Numbered from the stretch's first letter, positions 33,843 to 45,463 are shown. The stretch is 64,000 nucleotides of DNA from Serripes groenlandicus (GCA_031761405.1 JASEVX010000011.1:41396916-41460915); one strand, 5' to 3'. Notes: generated from the letters alone by a model not told the origin. Numbers and translations: made by a program.

Positions 33843-35489
33843 CTACTTTCGATATGCGAGAGGCACAAGGAAAGTGATCGAGAAAAATACTTCAGCGGAC
33901 AAAAACGCTATAAATAAAAACTTGTCAAGGAATTGTGACAACTCTTTCCATTTTACTGCATTGTCTTTTCCGCTGTTATCGTCATCAATGTCCCGCCATG
34001 CCTCAGTAGTGGAATGTTTATTCTCCAATTTCTGCAACAATTTTCCGGACAACACTATTTTCGGTTTGCCCTGTTTCGGTTCTCCTTTCGGTGTTTCGGG
34101 CACTGGTGTTTCAGAACAGAGACTACTTTTATCAATATCTACTGCCTGTTGTAACAATTTTCCGGACAACACTATTTTCGATTTGCCCTGTTTCGGTTCT
34201 CCTTTCGGTGTTTCGGGCACTGGTGTTTTAGAACAGAGACAACTTTTATCAATATCTACTGCCTGTTGTAACAATTTTCCGGACAACACTATTTTCGATT
34301 TGCCCTGTTTCGGTTCTCCTTTCGGTGTTTCGGGCACTGGTGTTTCAGAACAGAGACTACTTTTATCAATATCTACTGCCTGTTGTTTACGCTTAAATAT
34401 TCCAGTTAGCCAACGAAATCGCCAAAATCGGATGAAATACTTTAGACACTCGGGAATGGAATCCTGTTCTTCTTTGTGATAAATATGCAAGTTTAGAATC
34501 ACAAAAGCGGTAAGCAGTCCACTGAACAGCATCATGACAACCACATAGTAACAGAGATATGACATATTTGATGACGTCACTGGCAGGTATCCTAGAACGG
34601 TCGTCAATAGGACCATGAACGTAAGAAAACACGTGATTGAGAACCCGACTCTTTCTCCGGAATCAACCGGTAACCAGAATACGGCACCATTTAGTACTGA
34701 CAACGCAATGACCGGTATAATGATGTTGAATGCGAACCACAATGGATTCCGTTTTAGGGTTATACTCAGTTCAAGCACAGACTCTGACCCACTGATATAT
34801 GACGTTGACGTCGTGTCCACGACCTCCCATTCGCCGTTCCCTTCATAAACGGACAAGTCCCAAGTAGTCTGAGTTGAGTTTATTACCACTTCGTCAGAGG
34901 TGTAACCCCAGGGCAGAATCGTAAAAGAACAATCCTGCTTATCAAATGGGTAGTATGTGACGTCAGCAGTACAGGTGCTTTTCAGCAGAAACTTTGGTTG
35001 CCAAAAGACATGTCCACTAGAGAGGTCATACCGACACATGTATGCAGTGTCACCGATTCTCGAAAACTCTTCTATTGTGTTGCCAAGAACAAGTTTTGGT
35101 GTCCACATTTTGTTGTAGCTGACGAGTAACGAGTTAGTGCTAGAGGAAGCATTGTTTGATAACGTGTAGACGCTTCCATAGTTTGACGTCCCATGGTAAA
35201 TCTGTACCATTTCGTCGTTCCAGGAGAGTTTTACGGAGGCGGACATCTCTAGACTCCCTGCAACTTCGTCAAAGTCGAACAAGGAATGCAGTACCATGGA
35301 CATACTAACGGTGATTGCTTCCGTCATTGATTCTTTCGGAATTAGCTCAGTAGCACTTATGTTATCCGCTGTTGTGTACATGGAAATGAATTTGCCATAG
35401 TTATTCACTCTGTCCGTGTAATTATATTGTCCGAATGTATTCCTAGTGAAATACACGACTAGCAAAAACGCAACGATTTCAGATTTCAT
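33843..35489 (-). CDS. Nicotinic acetylcholine receptor-like Cys-loop channel subunit (non-alpha type)
   Basis: A complete 548-residue frame on the minus strand, ATG at 35489 and TAG at 33843, without introns. Residues 1-20 are a likely signal peptide. The extracellular domain has WNDEMV (about 90-95), WTPKLVLGN and the Cys loop Cys173-Cys187 with exactly 13 residues between (ending YPFDKQDC). Membrane segments lie at about 250-273 (M1), 281-300 (M2, starting after GE, with Leu at the 9' position), 311-335 (M3) and 524-545 (M4). Glu at M2 -1' suggests a cation channel. The loop-C region (about 225-240) lacks the adjacent Cys pair of alpha subunits. The M3-M4 loop holds three almost identical 39-residue repeats (370-408, 409-447, 448-486). 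Such subunits form pentameric ligand-gated channels at the plasma membrane. A TATA-like TATAAAG lies close upstream on the coding strand. The missing introns suggest a retrocopy, but I see no poly-A trace. Confidence 0.92.
   Translation of the reverse strand: MKSEIVAFLLVVYFTRNTFGQYNYTDRVNNYGKFISMYTTADNISATELIPKESMTEAITVSMSMVLHSLFDFDEVAGSLEMSASVKLSWNDEMVQIYHGTSNYGSVYTLSNNASSSTNSLLVSYNKMWTPKLVLGNTIEEFSRIGDTAYMCRYDLSSGHVFWQPKFLLKSTCTADVTYYPFDKQDCSFTILPWGYTSDEVVINSTQTTWDLSVYEGNGEWEVVDTTSTSYISGSESVLELSITLKRNPLWFAFNIIIPVIALSVLNGAVFWLPVDSGERVGFSITCFLTFMVLLTTVLGYLPVTSSNMSYLCYYVVVMMLFSGLLTAFVILNLHIYHKEEQDSIPECLKYFIRFWRFRWLTGIFKRKQQAVDIDKSSLCSETPVPETPKGEPKQGKSKIVLSGKLLQQAVDIDKSCLCSKTPVPETPKGEPKQGKSKIVLSGKLLQQAVDIDKSSLCSETPVPETPKGEPKQGKPKIVLSGKLLQKLENKHSTTEAWRDIDDDNSGKDNAVKWKELSQFLDKFLFIAFLSAEVFFSITFLVPLAYRK
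34030..34383 (-). repeat. 117-bp in-frame triplicate inside the receptor gene
   Basis: AACAATTTTCCGG occurs at 34036, 34153 and 34270, exactly 117 bp apart. Each unit encodes 39 residues with two Thr-Pro sites (TPVPETPKGEPKQGK) and a basic KIVLSGKLLQ end. The units differ at only a few bases, so the expansion is recent. Confidence 0.95.
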
Positions 35490-36009
35490 CGTGTTTTATC
35501 TTCTATAAAACTTTATAATCGAAAATTAGATATTATGGATTATTCCGCTTACTTATGTTAGGGTCAAATGTCTTTTATGAGATAAATGTCATTACATTCT
35601 TCATTAAAATGTATTCTTTACAATGATTAAAGGTCCCAGTTTGCTATTCCATCTATGAATTTGACTAATTCTCTATATAACGTGAGGTCCCCAATTCTTG
35701 TAATAACACTTAAATATAGATCTTGCTACATGTATTCTAGAGTCATTTGTTGTTGTTTTGAATAAGTGTTTGTTATTCATTCATTAATATGTATTATTTC
35801 GTTGATTGAACGTCCTGCCTTGATGTTCCATCAACACTATCCTTCATCTTCCATTTCCTGAAAGCAAGTAAGGGGAATATATTTCACTATGTCAATGTTC
35901 AATACACAGTTCCCACGACTACAATAATTATCTCCCTTTGCGGCTATTTTTATAATGTTAATTAGAGAAATATAAAATATAATAAAATTAAACAATTACA
36001 GGTGCAAAC
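35490..36009. other. 5' flank of the receptor gene; no gene seen
   Basis: AT-rich sequence upstream of the receptor start codon. On the coding strand a TATAAAG lies about 25-30 bases before the ATG. No other regulatory element can be supported. Confidence 0.4.
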
Positions 36010-36470
36010 TTAATAAAATCAGGATAAAATAATCATGTAAATATGGGTTGGTAATATAAACCACAAAATAATAAATGTTGATGTTAATATACAAATGTTT
36101 AAAATAAAATAACGAATGGTTGAAAGTACAGAAATAAAGAATAATATAATATAAAGTATGTCTTTGCGCAAGGATAATACTCATGTTAATATCGTTAGGT
36201 AATATAAACCGCAAAATAATAAATGTTGATGTTAATATGTATACAAATGTTTAAATAAAATAACCAATAGTTGAATGTTCAAAGGTTCAGCATAATATAA
36301 TATAAAGTATATCTTTGCGTTCTGATAATTCATGTAAATATCGTTAGGTAATATAAACCACAAAATAATAAATGTTGATGTTAATATACAAATGTTTAAA
36401 TAAAATAACCAATAGTTGAATGTTCAGAGGTTCAGCATAATATAATATAAATCACATATTTGCACAAAGG
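36010..36470. repeat. ~149-bp tandem repeat, three units
   Basis: AAAATAATAAATGTTGATGT recurs at about 36065, 36213 and 36362, spaced 148-149 bp. Neighbouring GGTAATATAAACC and CAAATGTTTAAA blocks repeat too. A decayed fourth unit may follow to about 36510. Confidence 0.88.
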
Positions 36471-36786
36471 TAGCGATCAGATTAATATCACCAGGTTATA
36501 TGAACCACAAACTAGTTGTTTTTTCAAAGTTATAACATAAAAATATATCCATTAACAGCAGAAAAAATATTTTTTATCTAGCAGTTCGGTCACAAATACA
36601 ATCAACACAAATTAAAGTTACTCGATAAAAATAAAAAATCATAGAAAAAATCTTTAAATCTTTAAATACCTAGTATGATAGTATATCATGAGAAAACATC
36701 CAAGATGTAATCGATTTCAGGCTGTCTCAACCGAGTAGATACAAACACTATTACAGTATTTACTGTTATACTTTACGTACAGTTAT

Positions 36787-36850
36787 GAGCCGTTCGACGA
36801 GAAAACCAACATTGTGGACTCTGCGTAAAGCATTGAACCGGATCAGACAC
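36787..36850. mobile_element. MITE family B, left arm only
   Basis: GAGCCGTTCGACGAGAAAAC then CAACATTGTGGACTCTGCGT is the clearest version of the family B terminal repeat. The rest is absent. Confidence 0.7.
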
Positions 36851-37589
36851 AATATCTATGAAATGGAACGGTTCCACCCAATATGTTCTGGCTAAACTGC
36901 CAACATTCTACGAAGCCAAATCTATTTAAAATTGCATATCATCAAAATAAACATACCATGAATACAAACGGTGTGATGGAAAACTAAACCATGTATTTAA
37001 AAGATCAATAACAGTATGGAAGAATATTACAGTTTGTAAGTGATATAGCTATTTCGGCAGAAAGTGTTTGCTTTTTAATTCATGTGCTTTCTTATATCTT
37101 TCAGACAGCGGTCTAAGACTACACTAGTGCTGCCAAAGTGCCGATGTCTAGGTGTTAGGACTATGTGACTGGGCAGTGGGTAGAGTGAGAACACCCAGCC
37201 TGGAACCATTACGACAATGATGGTTCACGCACTACCAATCATGTTGAGGGTTGGCACCATAAAATCAAAAAAGAAACTGCGACACTGCCAACCTAATATA
37301 TACACTCTGGTAGACATGGTCCATAAAGAACAGGCTGCTACCGAGATGAAACCATTTCCAGTACGCCAACGGTGCTCAGTGAAAACCAGTATAAACGTCA
37401 TTATATCACGTGTGGGACGGAAAAAACACATGACTACGCAACCATGCTAAGGATACAAATGGATACCGCTCTACAGAAATAACATGAAGCGTTCTATGAC
37501 TTATTTTCAAACAGTGCAGAGCCGGATCAGTTTGCGTGGGTGCTTCACGATTGGTTTTCGCAGAGCGCCGCTCAATTTATTTTACTTCT
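36851..37589. other. No gene assigned
   Basis: GC is slightly higher at 37100-37480, where frames overlap on both strands (37217-37450 plus, 37225-37431 minus). Neither shows a known domain. This may be a transposon remnant. I cannot name it. Confidence 0.4.
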
Positions 37590-37830
37590 TCATTAACCAT
37601 TTGTCACATACAATAAATCTGCAGCAGACGACTTTTAAAACATACAGGCAAAACAATCGAACATTTTTTTAAATGAAAGTATTATTAATGAATGGAGTTG
37701 AAAGCATTGTGGCAAAAAAGAGAAATTGCTCGTTATGAGCAATTTCTTCTTTTGATACAATGTGTTCAAAAGTCGTCTGCTGCAGAGGCGTCAGAAAGCG
37801 TCTATATGTACACTTTCTAACACACATTGA
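37590..37830. mobile_element. Foldback MITE, family A (well preserved)
   Basis: Left: TTGTCACATACAATAAATCT then GCAGCAGACGACTTTTAAAA. Centre: GAGAAATTGCTCGTTATGAG with CAATTTCTTCTTTTG. Right: CAAAAGTCGTCTGCTGCAGA then GGCGTCAGAAAGCGTCTATA. This is the best illustration of the family's full layout. Confidence 0.82.
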
Positions 37831-38121
37831 ACTTTGGAGAAGACATCTAGGCTAAATGATGGAAAATCTTTAGTATAAATGTAAAAGTATAGAATTGAAT
37901 ATGGAAGAAAATGAAAACTTCTGATTATTGGCCTTTTTTTCCTTTTGTTAAATTATTTTCTTCTTCTGAAGATGTGTCGACAGGCAACTTTTGAAATCAT
38001 CTTTTGAAAAAAAGAAACTGAATTTCTCATTGCCAAAACATTTCCTTACCTTTAAAATGACACTTTTAATTACCGTCTCCATGGTATATAGCGTTCGTCC
38101 CGGTGCCGGAGGTTACCAGAT

Positions 38122-38357
38122 ACGTTTAACCCTTTCCGACTATAGACGCATTCTGACGCATTTGAAGCAGACGACTTTTGAAAACATTGTAGCAATAGCA
38201 GAAATTTCTCAAAACGAGCAATTTCACCTTTTGTCACAAATGTTTTTGAACTTTTTTTCAATAAATATACTTTCATTTATAGAGATTTTCCATGTTTTGC
38301 ATGATTGTTTTTAAAGTCGTCTGCTGCAGATATGTTATATGTGGGAAAGGGTTAAAT
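38122..38357. mobile_element. Foldback MITE, family A (long-centre form)
   Basis: Left: AACCCTTTCCGACTATAGAC and GAAGCAGACGACTTTTGAAA. The right end is AAAGTCGTCTGCTGCAGATA and GTGGGAAAGGGTTAAA. Between them lies ATACTTTCATTTATAGAGAT then TTTCCATG. That interior stretch is the likely ancestor of the unit repeated at 43310-44318. Confidence 0.82.
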
Positions 38358-38900
38358 GATAGAAATGGCTCCCCTCTCTCCTAGACGCTGAGAGTTGTGG
38401 AGATATCATTTCTACTGATGAATCGGTATCACATAAATATATTTGGTAGTAAAGGTAAAACTCTGTTATGTAACTGAATTAATGTAAAAAAGGGGGCATA
38501 AACCACATTCGAATGCATTCAATTTCCAAGACTTGGCAGATAAAAACGCTCAGCATAAAACCTTTTTTTCTTTTTTAATTAATTTCCACATGTTTGCCTG
38601 GATTTTTTTTCAAATTCGCATGCTTCAAAATTCATTGGTTATTTTTCGATATGGCTAAGAGTTGCCAAACACAAGTCGTCTAGACAAATAATGGGTAACA
38701 ATTATCCAATTATAAGTATTAAATATCTTTCTCCCGTTACAAATTATATATTTACTCTTTGTTTATTCAGGCTGCATTTTGCACGCAAACATTTCCCATT
38801 TCCCCAATACAGACCGCTTTGAGACCTCTTGACCAGACTAATGTCGAAAGGATTCGTGGGCATTGTGGAAGACAGCGAGAAAATGCTCCTTTTGATAAGG
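38358..38900. other. No gene seen
   Basis: AT-rich spacer between the foldback MITE and the 48-bp array, without recognised elements. Confidence 0.4.
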
Positions 38901-38960
38901 ATAGCGGCCTACGATAGTTCAGTCAGTAACGACGAGGGCTATCATAATAGGGGTCCCGAC
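38901..38960 (+). mobile_element. tRNA-like head at the start of the 48-bp array
   Basis: GCGGCCTACGATAGTTCAGT then CAGTAACGACGAGGGCTATC resembles the A-box region of the SINE at 21414 (TAGCTCAGTCGGTAGCGACG). The first 48-bp unit follows directly. Confidence 0.55.
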
Positions 38961-41900
38961 CGCTGTGATGTAATACAACGTTAAACTCTATCCATGTAGG
39001 GGACCGACCGCTATGATGTAATACAACGTTAAACTATATCCATCTAAGGGCCCGACAGCTGTGATGTAATACAACGTTAAACTCTATCCATCTAGGGACC
39101 CGACCGCTGTGATGTAATACAACGTTAAACTATATCCATCTAAGGGCCCGACCGCTGTGATGTAATACAACGTTAAACTCTATCCATCTAAGGGCCCGAC
39201 CGCTGTTATGTAATACAACGTTAAACTCTATCCATCTAGGGGTCCCGACCGCTGTGATGTAATACAACGTTAAACTCTATCCATGTAGGGGTCCTACCGC
39301 TGTGATGTAATACAACGTTAAACTATATCCATCTAGGGGCCCGACCGCTGTGATGTAATACAACGTTAAACTATATCGATCTAGGGGTCCCGACCGCTGT
39401 GATGTAATACAAAGTTAAATTATATCCATCTAGGGGCCCGACCGCTGTGATGTAATACAACGTTAAACTCTATCCATCTAGGGGCCCGACCGCTGTGATG
39501 TAATACAACGTTAAACTATATCCATTTAAGGGCCCGACCGCTGTGATGTAATACAACGTTAAACTCTATCCATCTAGGGGTCCCGACCGCTGTGATGTAA
39601 TACAACGTTAAACTCTATCCATGTAGGGGTCCTACCGCTGTGATGTAATACAACGTTAAACTATATCCATCTAGGGGCCCGACCGCTGTGATGTAATACA
39701 ACGTTAAACTATATCCATCTAGGGGTCCCGACCGCTGTGATGTAATACAAAGTTAAATTATATCCATCTAAGGGCCCGACCGCTGTGATGTAAAATAACG
39801 TTATACTCTATCCATGTAGGGACCGACCGCTGTGATGTAATACAACGTTAAACTATATCCTTCTAGGGGTCCCGACCGCTGTGATGTAATACAAAGTTAA
39901 ATTTTATCCATCTAGGGGCCCGACCGCTGTGATGTAAAACAACGTTATACTCTATCCATGTAGGGACCGACCGCTGTGATGTAATACAACGTTAAACTAT
40001 ATCCTTCTAGGGGTCCCGACCGCTGTGATGTAATACAAAGTTAAATTATATCCATCTAGTGGTCCTACCGCTGTGATGTAATACAACGTTAAACTCTATC
40101 CATGTGGTGGTCCTACCACTGTGATGTAATACAACGTTAAACTCTATCCATCTAGTGGTCAAATCGCTGTGATGTAATACAACGTTACACTCTATCCATC
40201 TAGTGGTCCGACCGCTGTAATGTAATCCAACGTTAAACTCTATCCATGTAGGGGTCCAACCGCTGTGATGTAATACAACGTTAAACTCTATCCATCTAGT
40301 GGTCCGACCGCTGTGATGTAATACAACGTTAAACTCTATCCATGTAGGGGTCCAACCGCTGTGATGTAATACAACGTTAAACTATATCCATGTAGGAGTC
40401 CTACCGCTGTGATGTAATACAACGTTAAACTAAATCCATCTACGGGTCCTACCGCTGTGATGTAATACAACGTTAAACTCTATCCATCTAGTGGTTCGAC
40501 CGCTGTCATGTAATACAATGTTTAACTATATCCATCTAGTGGTCCGACCGCTGTGATGTAATACAACGTTAAACTCTATCCATCCAGTGGTCCTACCGCT
40601 GTGATGTAATACAACGTTAAACTCTATCCATCTAGTGGTCCGACCGCTGTAATGTAATACAACGTTAAACTCTATCCATCTAGTGGTCCGACCGCTGTGA
40701 TGTAATACAACGTTAAACTCTATCCATCCAGTGGTCCTACCGCTGTGATGTAATACAACGTTAAACTCTATCCATCTAGTGGTCCGACCGCTGTAATGTA
40801 ATACAACGTTAAACTCTATCCATCTAGGGGTCCGACCGCTGTGATGTAATACAACGTTAAACTCTATCCATGTAGGGGTCCAACCGCTGTGATGTAATAC
40901 AACGTTAAACTATATCCATGTAGGAGTCCTACCGCTGTGATGTAATACAACGTTAAACTAAATCCATCTACGGGTCCGACCGCTGTGATGTATTACAACG
41001 TTAAACTCTATCCATGTAGGGGTCCAACCGCTGTGATGTAATACAACGTTAAACTATATCCATCTAGTGGTTCGACCGCTGTGATGTAATACAACGTTAA
41101 ACTCTATCCATCTAGTGGTCCTACCGCTGTGATGTAATACAATGTTTAACTATATCCATCTAGTGGTCCGACCGCTGTGATGTAATACAACGTTAAACTC
41201 TATCCATCTAGTGGTCCTACCGCTGTGATGTAATACAACGTTAAACTATATCCATCTAGTGGTCCGACTGCTGTGATGTAATACAACGTTAAACTCTATC
41301 CATGTGGTGGTCCTACCACTGTGATGTAATACAACGTTAAACTATATCCATCTAGTGGTCAGACCGCTGTAATGTAATACAACGTTAAACTCTATCCATG
41401 TAGGGGTCCAACCGCTGTGATGTAATACAACGTTGAACTATATCCATGTAGGAGTCCTACCGCTGTGATGTAATACAACGTTAAACTATATCCATCTACG
41501 GGTCCGACCGCTGTGATGTAATACAACGTTAAACTCTATCCATGTAGGGGTCCAACCGCTGTGATGTAATACAACGTTAAACTATATCCATCTAGTGGTT
41601 CGATCGCTGTGATGTAATACAACGTTAAACTCTATCCAGCTAGTGGTCCTACCGCTGTGATGTAATACAACGTTTAACTATATCCATCTAGTGGTCCGAC
41701 CGCTGTGATGTAATACAACGTTAAACTCTATCCATCTAGTGGTCCTACCGCTGTGATGTAATACAACGTTAAACTATATCCATCTAGTGGTCCGACTGCT
41801 GTGATGTAATACAACGTTAAACTCTATCCATCTAGTGGTCCTACCGTTGTGATGTAATACGACGTTAAACTATATCCATCTAGTGGTCCGACTGCTGTGA

Positions 41901-42690
41901 TGTAATACAACGTTAAACTCTATCCATCTAGGGGTCCCGACCGCTGTGATGTAATACAACGTTAAACTCTATCCATCTAGTGGTCCTACCACTGTGATGT
42001 AATACAACGTTAAACTATATCCATCTAGTGGTCCGACTGCTGTGATGTAATACAACGTTAAACTCTATCCATCTAGGGGCCCGACCGCTGTGATGTAATA
42101 CAACGTTAAACTATATCCATCTAGGCTTCCCGACCGCTGTGATGTAATACAATGTTAAACTCTATCCATCTAGTGGTCCTACCGCTGTGATGTAATACAA
42201 CGTTAAACTCTATCCATCTAGTGGTCCTACTGCTGTGATGTAATACAACGTTAAACTATATCAAGCTAGGGGCCCGACCGCTGTGATGTAATACAAAGTT
42301 AAACTCTATCATTCTAGGGGTCCGACCGCTGTGATGTAATACAACGTTAAACTCTATCAAGCTAGCGGCCCGACCGCTGTGATGTAATACAACGTTAAAC
42401 TCTACCCATCTAGTGGTCCTACCGCTGTGATGTAATACAACGTTAAACTCTATCCATCTAGTGGTCCTACTGCTGTGATGTAATACAACGTTAAACTATA
42501 TCAAGCTAGGGGCCCGACCGCTGTGATGTAATACAAAGTTAAACTCTATCCTTCTAGGGGTCCGACCGCTGTGATGTAATACAACGTTAAACTCTATCAA
42601 GCTAGCGGCCCGACCGCTGTGATGTAATACAACGTTAAACTATATACATCTAGGGGGCCGACATAGGGACCCGGCCGCTGTGATGTAATA
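38937..42690. repeat. 48-bp minisatellite, about 78 units
   Basis: GCTGTGATGTAATACAACGT followed by TAAACTCTATCCATCTAG and a variable TGGTCC(T/G)A / GGGCCCGA / GGGTCCCGA linker recurs every 47-49 bp (for example 40261 and 40309). GGGCCC and TGGTCC linker types occur in runs, showing local homogenisation. There is no long open frame. Confidence 0.97.
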
Positions 42691-42840
42691 CAGGGATGAT
42701 GAGCAATTTCTTCACCACAATGTATTCAACTCTATTTTATAATGGTACTCTTATTTATGGAGATTTTTCACGTTTTTTGCGCATACATTTGCAAAGCCGT
42801 CTGCTGCAGAGTTATGTTTATGTTGGAGAGTGTTAAAGTA
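42690..42840. mobile_element. Family A MITE, right part, ending the 48-bp array
   Basis: GATGAGCAATTTCTTCACCA, then ACTCTTATTTATGGAGATTT, then AAGCCGTCTGCTGCAGAGTT and a GGAGAGTGTTAAA end. The left half is missing at the array junction. Confidence 0.65.
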
Positions 42841-42999
42841 GTTAACGAATAAGGGACTTATAATTGTTCGTCTGAACAATTCAAAATGCCAAATATAATT
42901 AGAATAGTTGTAAATGGGATTGCACAGAGAAGACAATTACCTGGTGCTACAAAATACTACTCTACGAGCCGTGTCGTGCGGTTTGGGTGTCTTAACTCT

Positions 43000-43205
43000 T
43001 TCCCACATACAACAAATCGGCAGCAGACGACTTTGAAGTCAACTGTTGAAAAAATATGGAAACTCTCTTTCTACAATTTTGTTTGTCTTAGATAAGAGTT
43101 AAAAACATTGTGGCAAAACGTGAAATTGCTCCTTTATTAGCCATTTATCCCTTTGCCACAGTGTTTCCAAGTCGTCTGCTGCAGTTGCGTCAGAAACCGT
43201 CTGAA
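43000..43205. mobile_element. Foldback MITE, family A
   Basis: Left: CTCTTTCCCACATACAACAA and GGCAGCAGACGACTTTG. Centre: AAAACATTGTGGCAAAACGT with CCTTTGCCACAGTGTTT. Right: CAAGTCGTCTGCTGCAGTTG and CGTCAGAAACCGTC. Confidence 0.78.
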
Positions 43206-44360
43206 CCCTTTCCAACCTAGAGACGCATTTGACTCATCTGTAGTAGACGACTTTTACAAACATTGTGCCGTAATGTCTTACACTCTATACACCAATTATA
43301 CCTTCATTTGTAAAGATTCCCCATACCTTCATTTCTTAACTTAAACATTCCCCATACCTTCATTTCTTAACTAAAACATTCCCCATACCTTCATTTCTTA
43401 TCTAAAACATTCCCAATACCTTCATTTCTTAACTAAAACATTCCCCATACTTTCATTTCTTAACTAAAACATTCCCCATACCTTCATTTCTTAACTAAAA
43501 CATTCCCCATACCTTCATTTCTTATCTAAAACATTCCCAATACCTTCATTTCTTAACTAAAACATTCCCCATACTTTCATTTCTTAACTAAAACATTCCC
43601 CATACCTTCATTTCTTAACTAAAACATTCCCCATTCCTTCATTTCTTAACTAAAACATTCCCCATACCCTCATTTCTTAACTAAAACATTCCCCATACCT
43701 TCATTTCTTAACTAAAACATTCCCCATACCTTCATTTTTTAACTAAAACATTCCCCTTACCTTCATTTCTTAGCTAAAACATTACCCATACCTTTATTTC
43801 TTAACTAAAACATTCCCCATACCTTCATTGTTTAACTAAAACATTCTCTCTTACCTTCATTTCTTAACTAAAACATTCCCCATACCTTCATTTCTTAACT
43901 AAAACATTCCCCATACCTTCATTTTTTAACTAAAACATTCCCCTTACCTTCATTTCTTAACTAAAACATTCCCCATACCTTCATTTCTTAACTAAAACAT
44001 TCCCCATACCTTCATTTCTTAACTAAAATATTCCCCATACCTTCATTGCTTAACTAAAACATTCCCCATACCTTCATTGCTTAACTAAAACATTCCCTAT
44101 ACCTTCATTTCTTAACTAAAACATTCCCCATACCTTCATTTCTTAACTAAAACATTCCTCATACCTTCATTTCTTAACTAAAAGATTCCCCATACCTTCA
44201 TTTCTTAACTAAAAGATTCCCAATACCTTCATTGCTTAACTAAAACATTCCCCATACCTTCATTTCTTAACTAAAACATTCCCCATACCTTCATTTCTTA
44301 ACTAAAACATTCCCCATACTTTTGCATGCATGTTTTCAAAGTCGTCTGCTGCAGCATTGT
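43206..44360. mobile_element. Family A MITE containing an internal 31-bp array
   Basis: The left end is CCTTTCCAACCTAGAGACGC and GTAGTAGACGACTTTTACAA then ACATTGTG. The right end is TTTGCATGCATGTTTTCAAA then GTCGTCTGCTGCAGCATT. Between them is the tandem array 43310-44318. Its edges (CCTTCATTTGTAAAGATTCC at the left) match the interior of the foldback element at 38122-38357. Confidence 0.82.
43310..44318. repeat. 31-bp minisatellite nested in a MITE, about 32 units
   Basis: ATACCTTCATTTCTTAACTA then AAACATTCCCC repeats with few changes (CATTGCTT, CATTTTTT, CCCAATA, CCCTTA, AAAGATT variants). Confidence 0.96.
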
Positions 44361-45463
44361 TGTTTGTGGAAATCAAATTAATTCATCTCGACACAGTGAA
44401 GACTCAGGCGAAGCTGTGCTTCCGAAAAGTATCACCATAGTCGTCACTGTCCGCATTTATGTTATACAAACCCAAATAAGTTCACAGAAAACAAATATTT
44501 CAGAAATTCTATCGTACATGTTTATTAGTTATACTTATGCACGTCAGAAGCATTTAACGTGTTTACTTTTTCGACTTAAGGGACGTTATTTAAAGACCTC
44601 GTCGCAGACGACGTTTAAAATGCTTGAAAATGAAACAACATTCTTGAATTTATCATTTTTAGCTCGTCTGATTTTTGGGGAAAGAAAAGGTGAGCTTTAT
44701 TAATTTTGATTGTAATTTCAGCGACTAAAATGTATTAGACATATTTAAAAGCATCCATATTTGGAATAGCAGATCTAAAACGCGAAGAACAGTCTACACA
44801 AATAAATCAATTACGGTGAACATGGGTATTGCGGCCTCTTCGTTTTGGTACTGTATAAAGGGTTAGGCCGTAGCGTACTTAAAACGCCGGAATTTCTTAT
44901 ATAACCAGCCGTCATAGACCACCACTCAAATGTTTGTATATATTTATATGACATTTATATGTATATATTTCTATTATATTTATATGTATATATTCATTGT
45001 GTTAGGATTTCTTTACAGGTGACTTATCGGCCCGTTCAGCCGGATGTGGCCAATTGTATTGTAATTTTGCTTCGTATTTGTTAATGTATGCACAAGTCAC
45101 TATAATAAATGAGTCTTTCTTCTATAATTTTGAATTATTCACACAGGGGGTAAAAGAAAAGGCATTCAGTAAAAATGATTTTTTGAAGATAATATGAATA
45201 AGATTGTATTCACCTATTGTTAATTGTTTGAAAGCTTTTCATTAACTAAGTGGTATGTATTCAATAACCAGACGGGCCGACCTTCGAATAACAGTTTTGA
45301 TAGTGTTCATGCTTATCATTATGTCTGCGATTAAAAGCTGGAGTTATATCCCCTTTGATATTGTTTACCATGCGTATGTGTATCGTGATCAATGGTTATA
45401 CTGCGCCATACTAGCCGAAAACGCCCGGATAAGGCAATCCCTTGTAAATATAAATAAAGAAGT
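44361..45463. other. No gene assigned; spacer before copy B
   Basis: The 125-codon frame (44326-44703) starts inside MITE sequence and contains more family A pieces (GTCGCAGACGACGTTTAAAA at 44608), so I do not call it a gene. A 76-codon frame (45255-45485) has one hydrophobic stretch and crosses the segmental-duplication boundary. Confidence 0.45.

Noticed and set aside
33781..34479. 232-residue plus frame opposite the receptor gene
   Set aside because: It is antisense to the receptor coding sequence. Its repeats are the reverse of the 117-bp receptor repeats.
38937..44318. CRISPR-like arrays (regular 48-bp and 31-bp repeats)
   Set aside because: There are no unique spacers, since the whole unit repeats. 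The setting is eukaryotic and no cas genes are present. These are minisatellites.
44326..44703. 125-codon plus frame
   Set aside because: It begins inside the right end of a MITE and runs through more MITE fragments. It has no recognisable domain.
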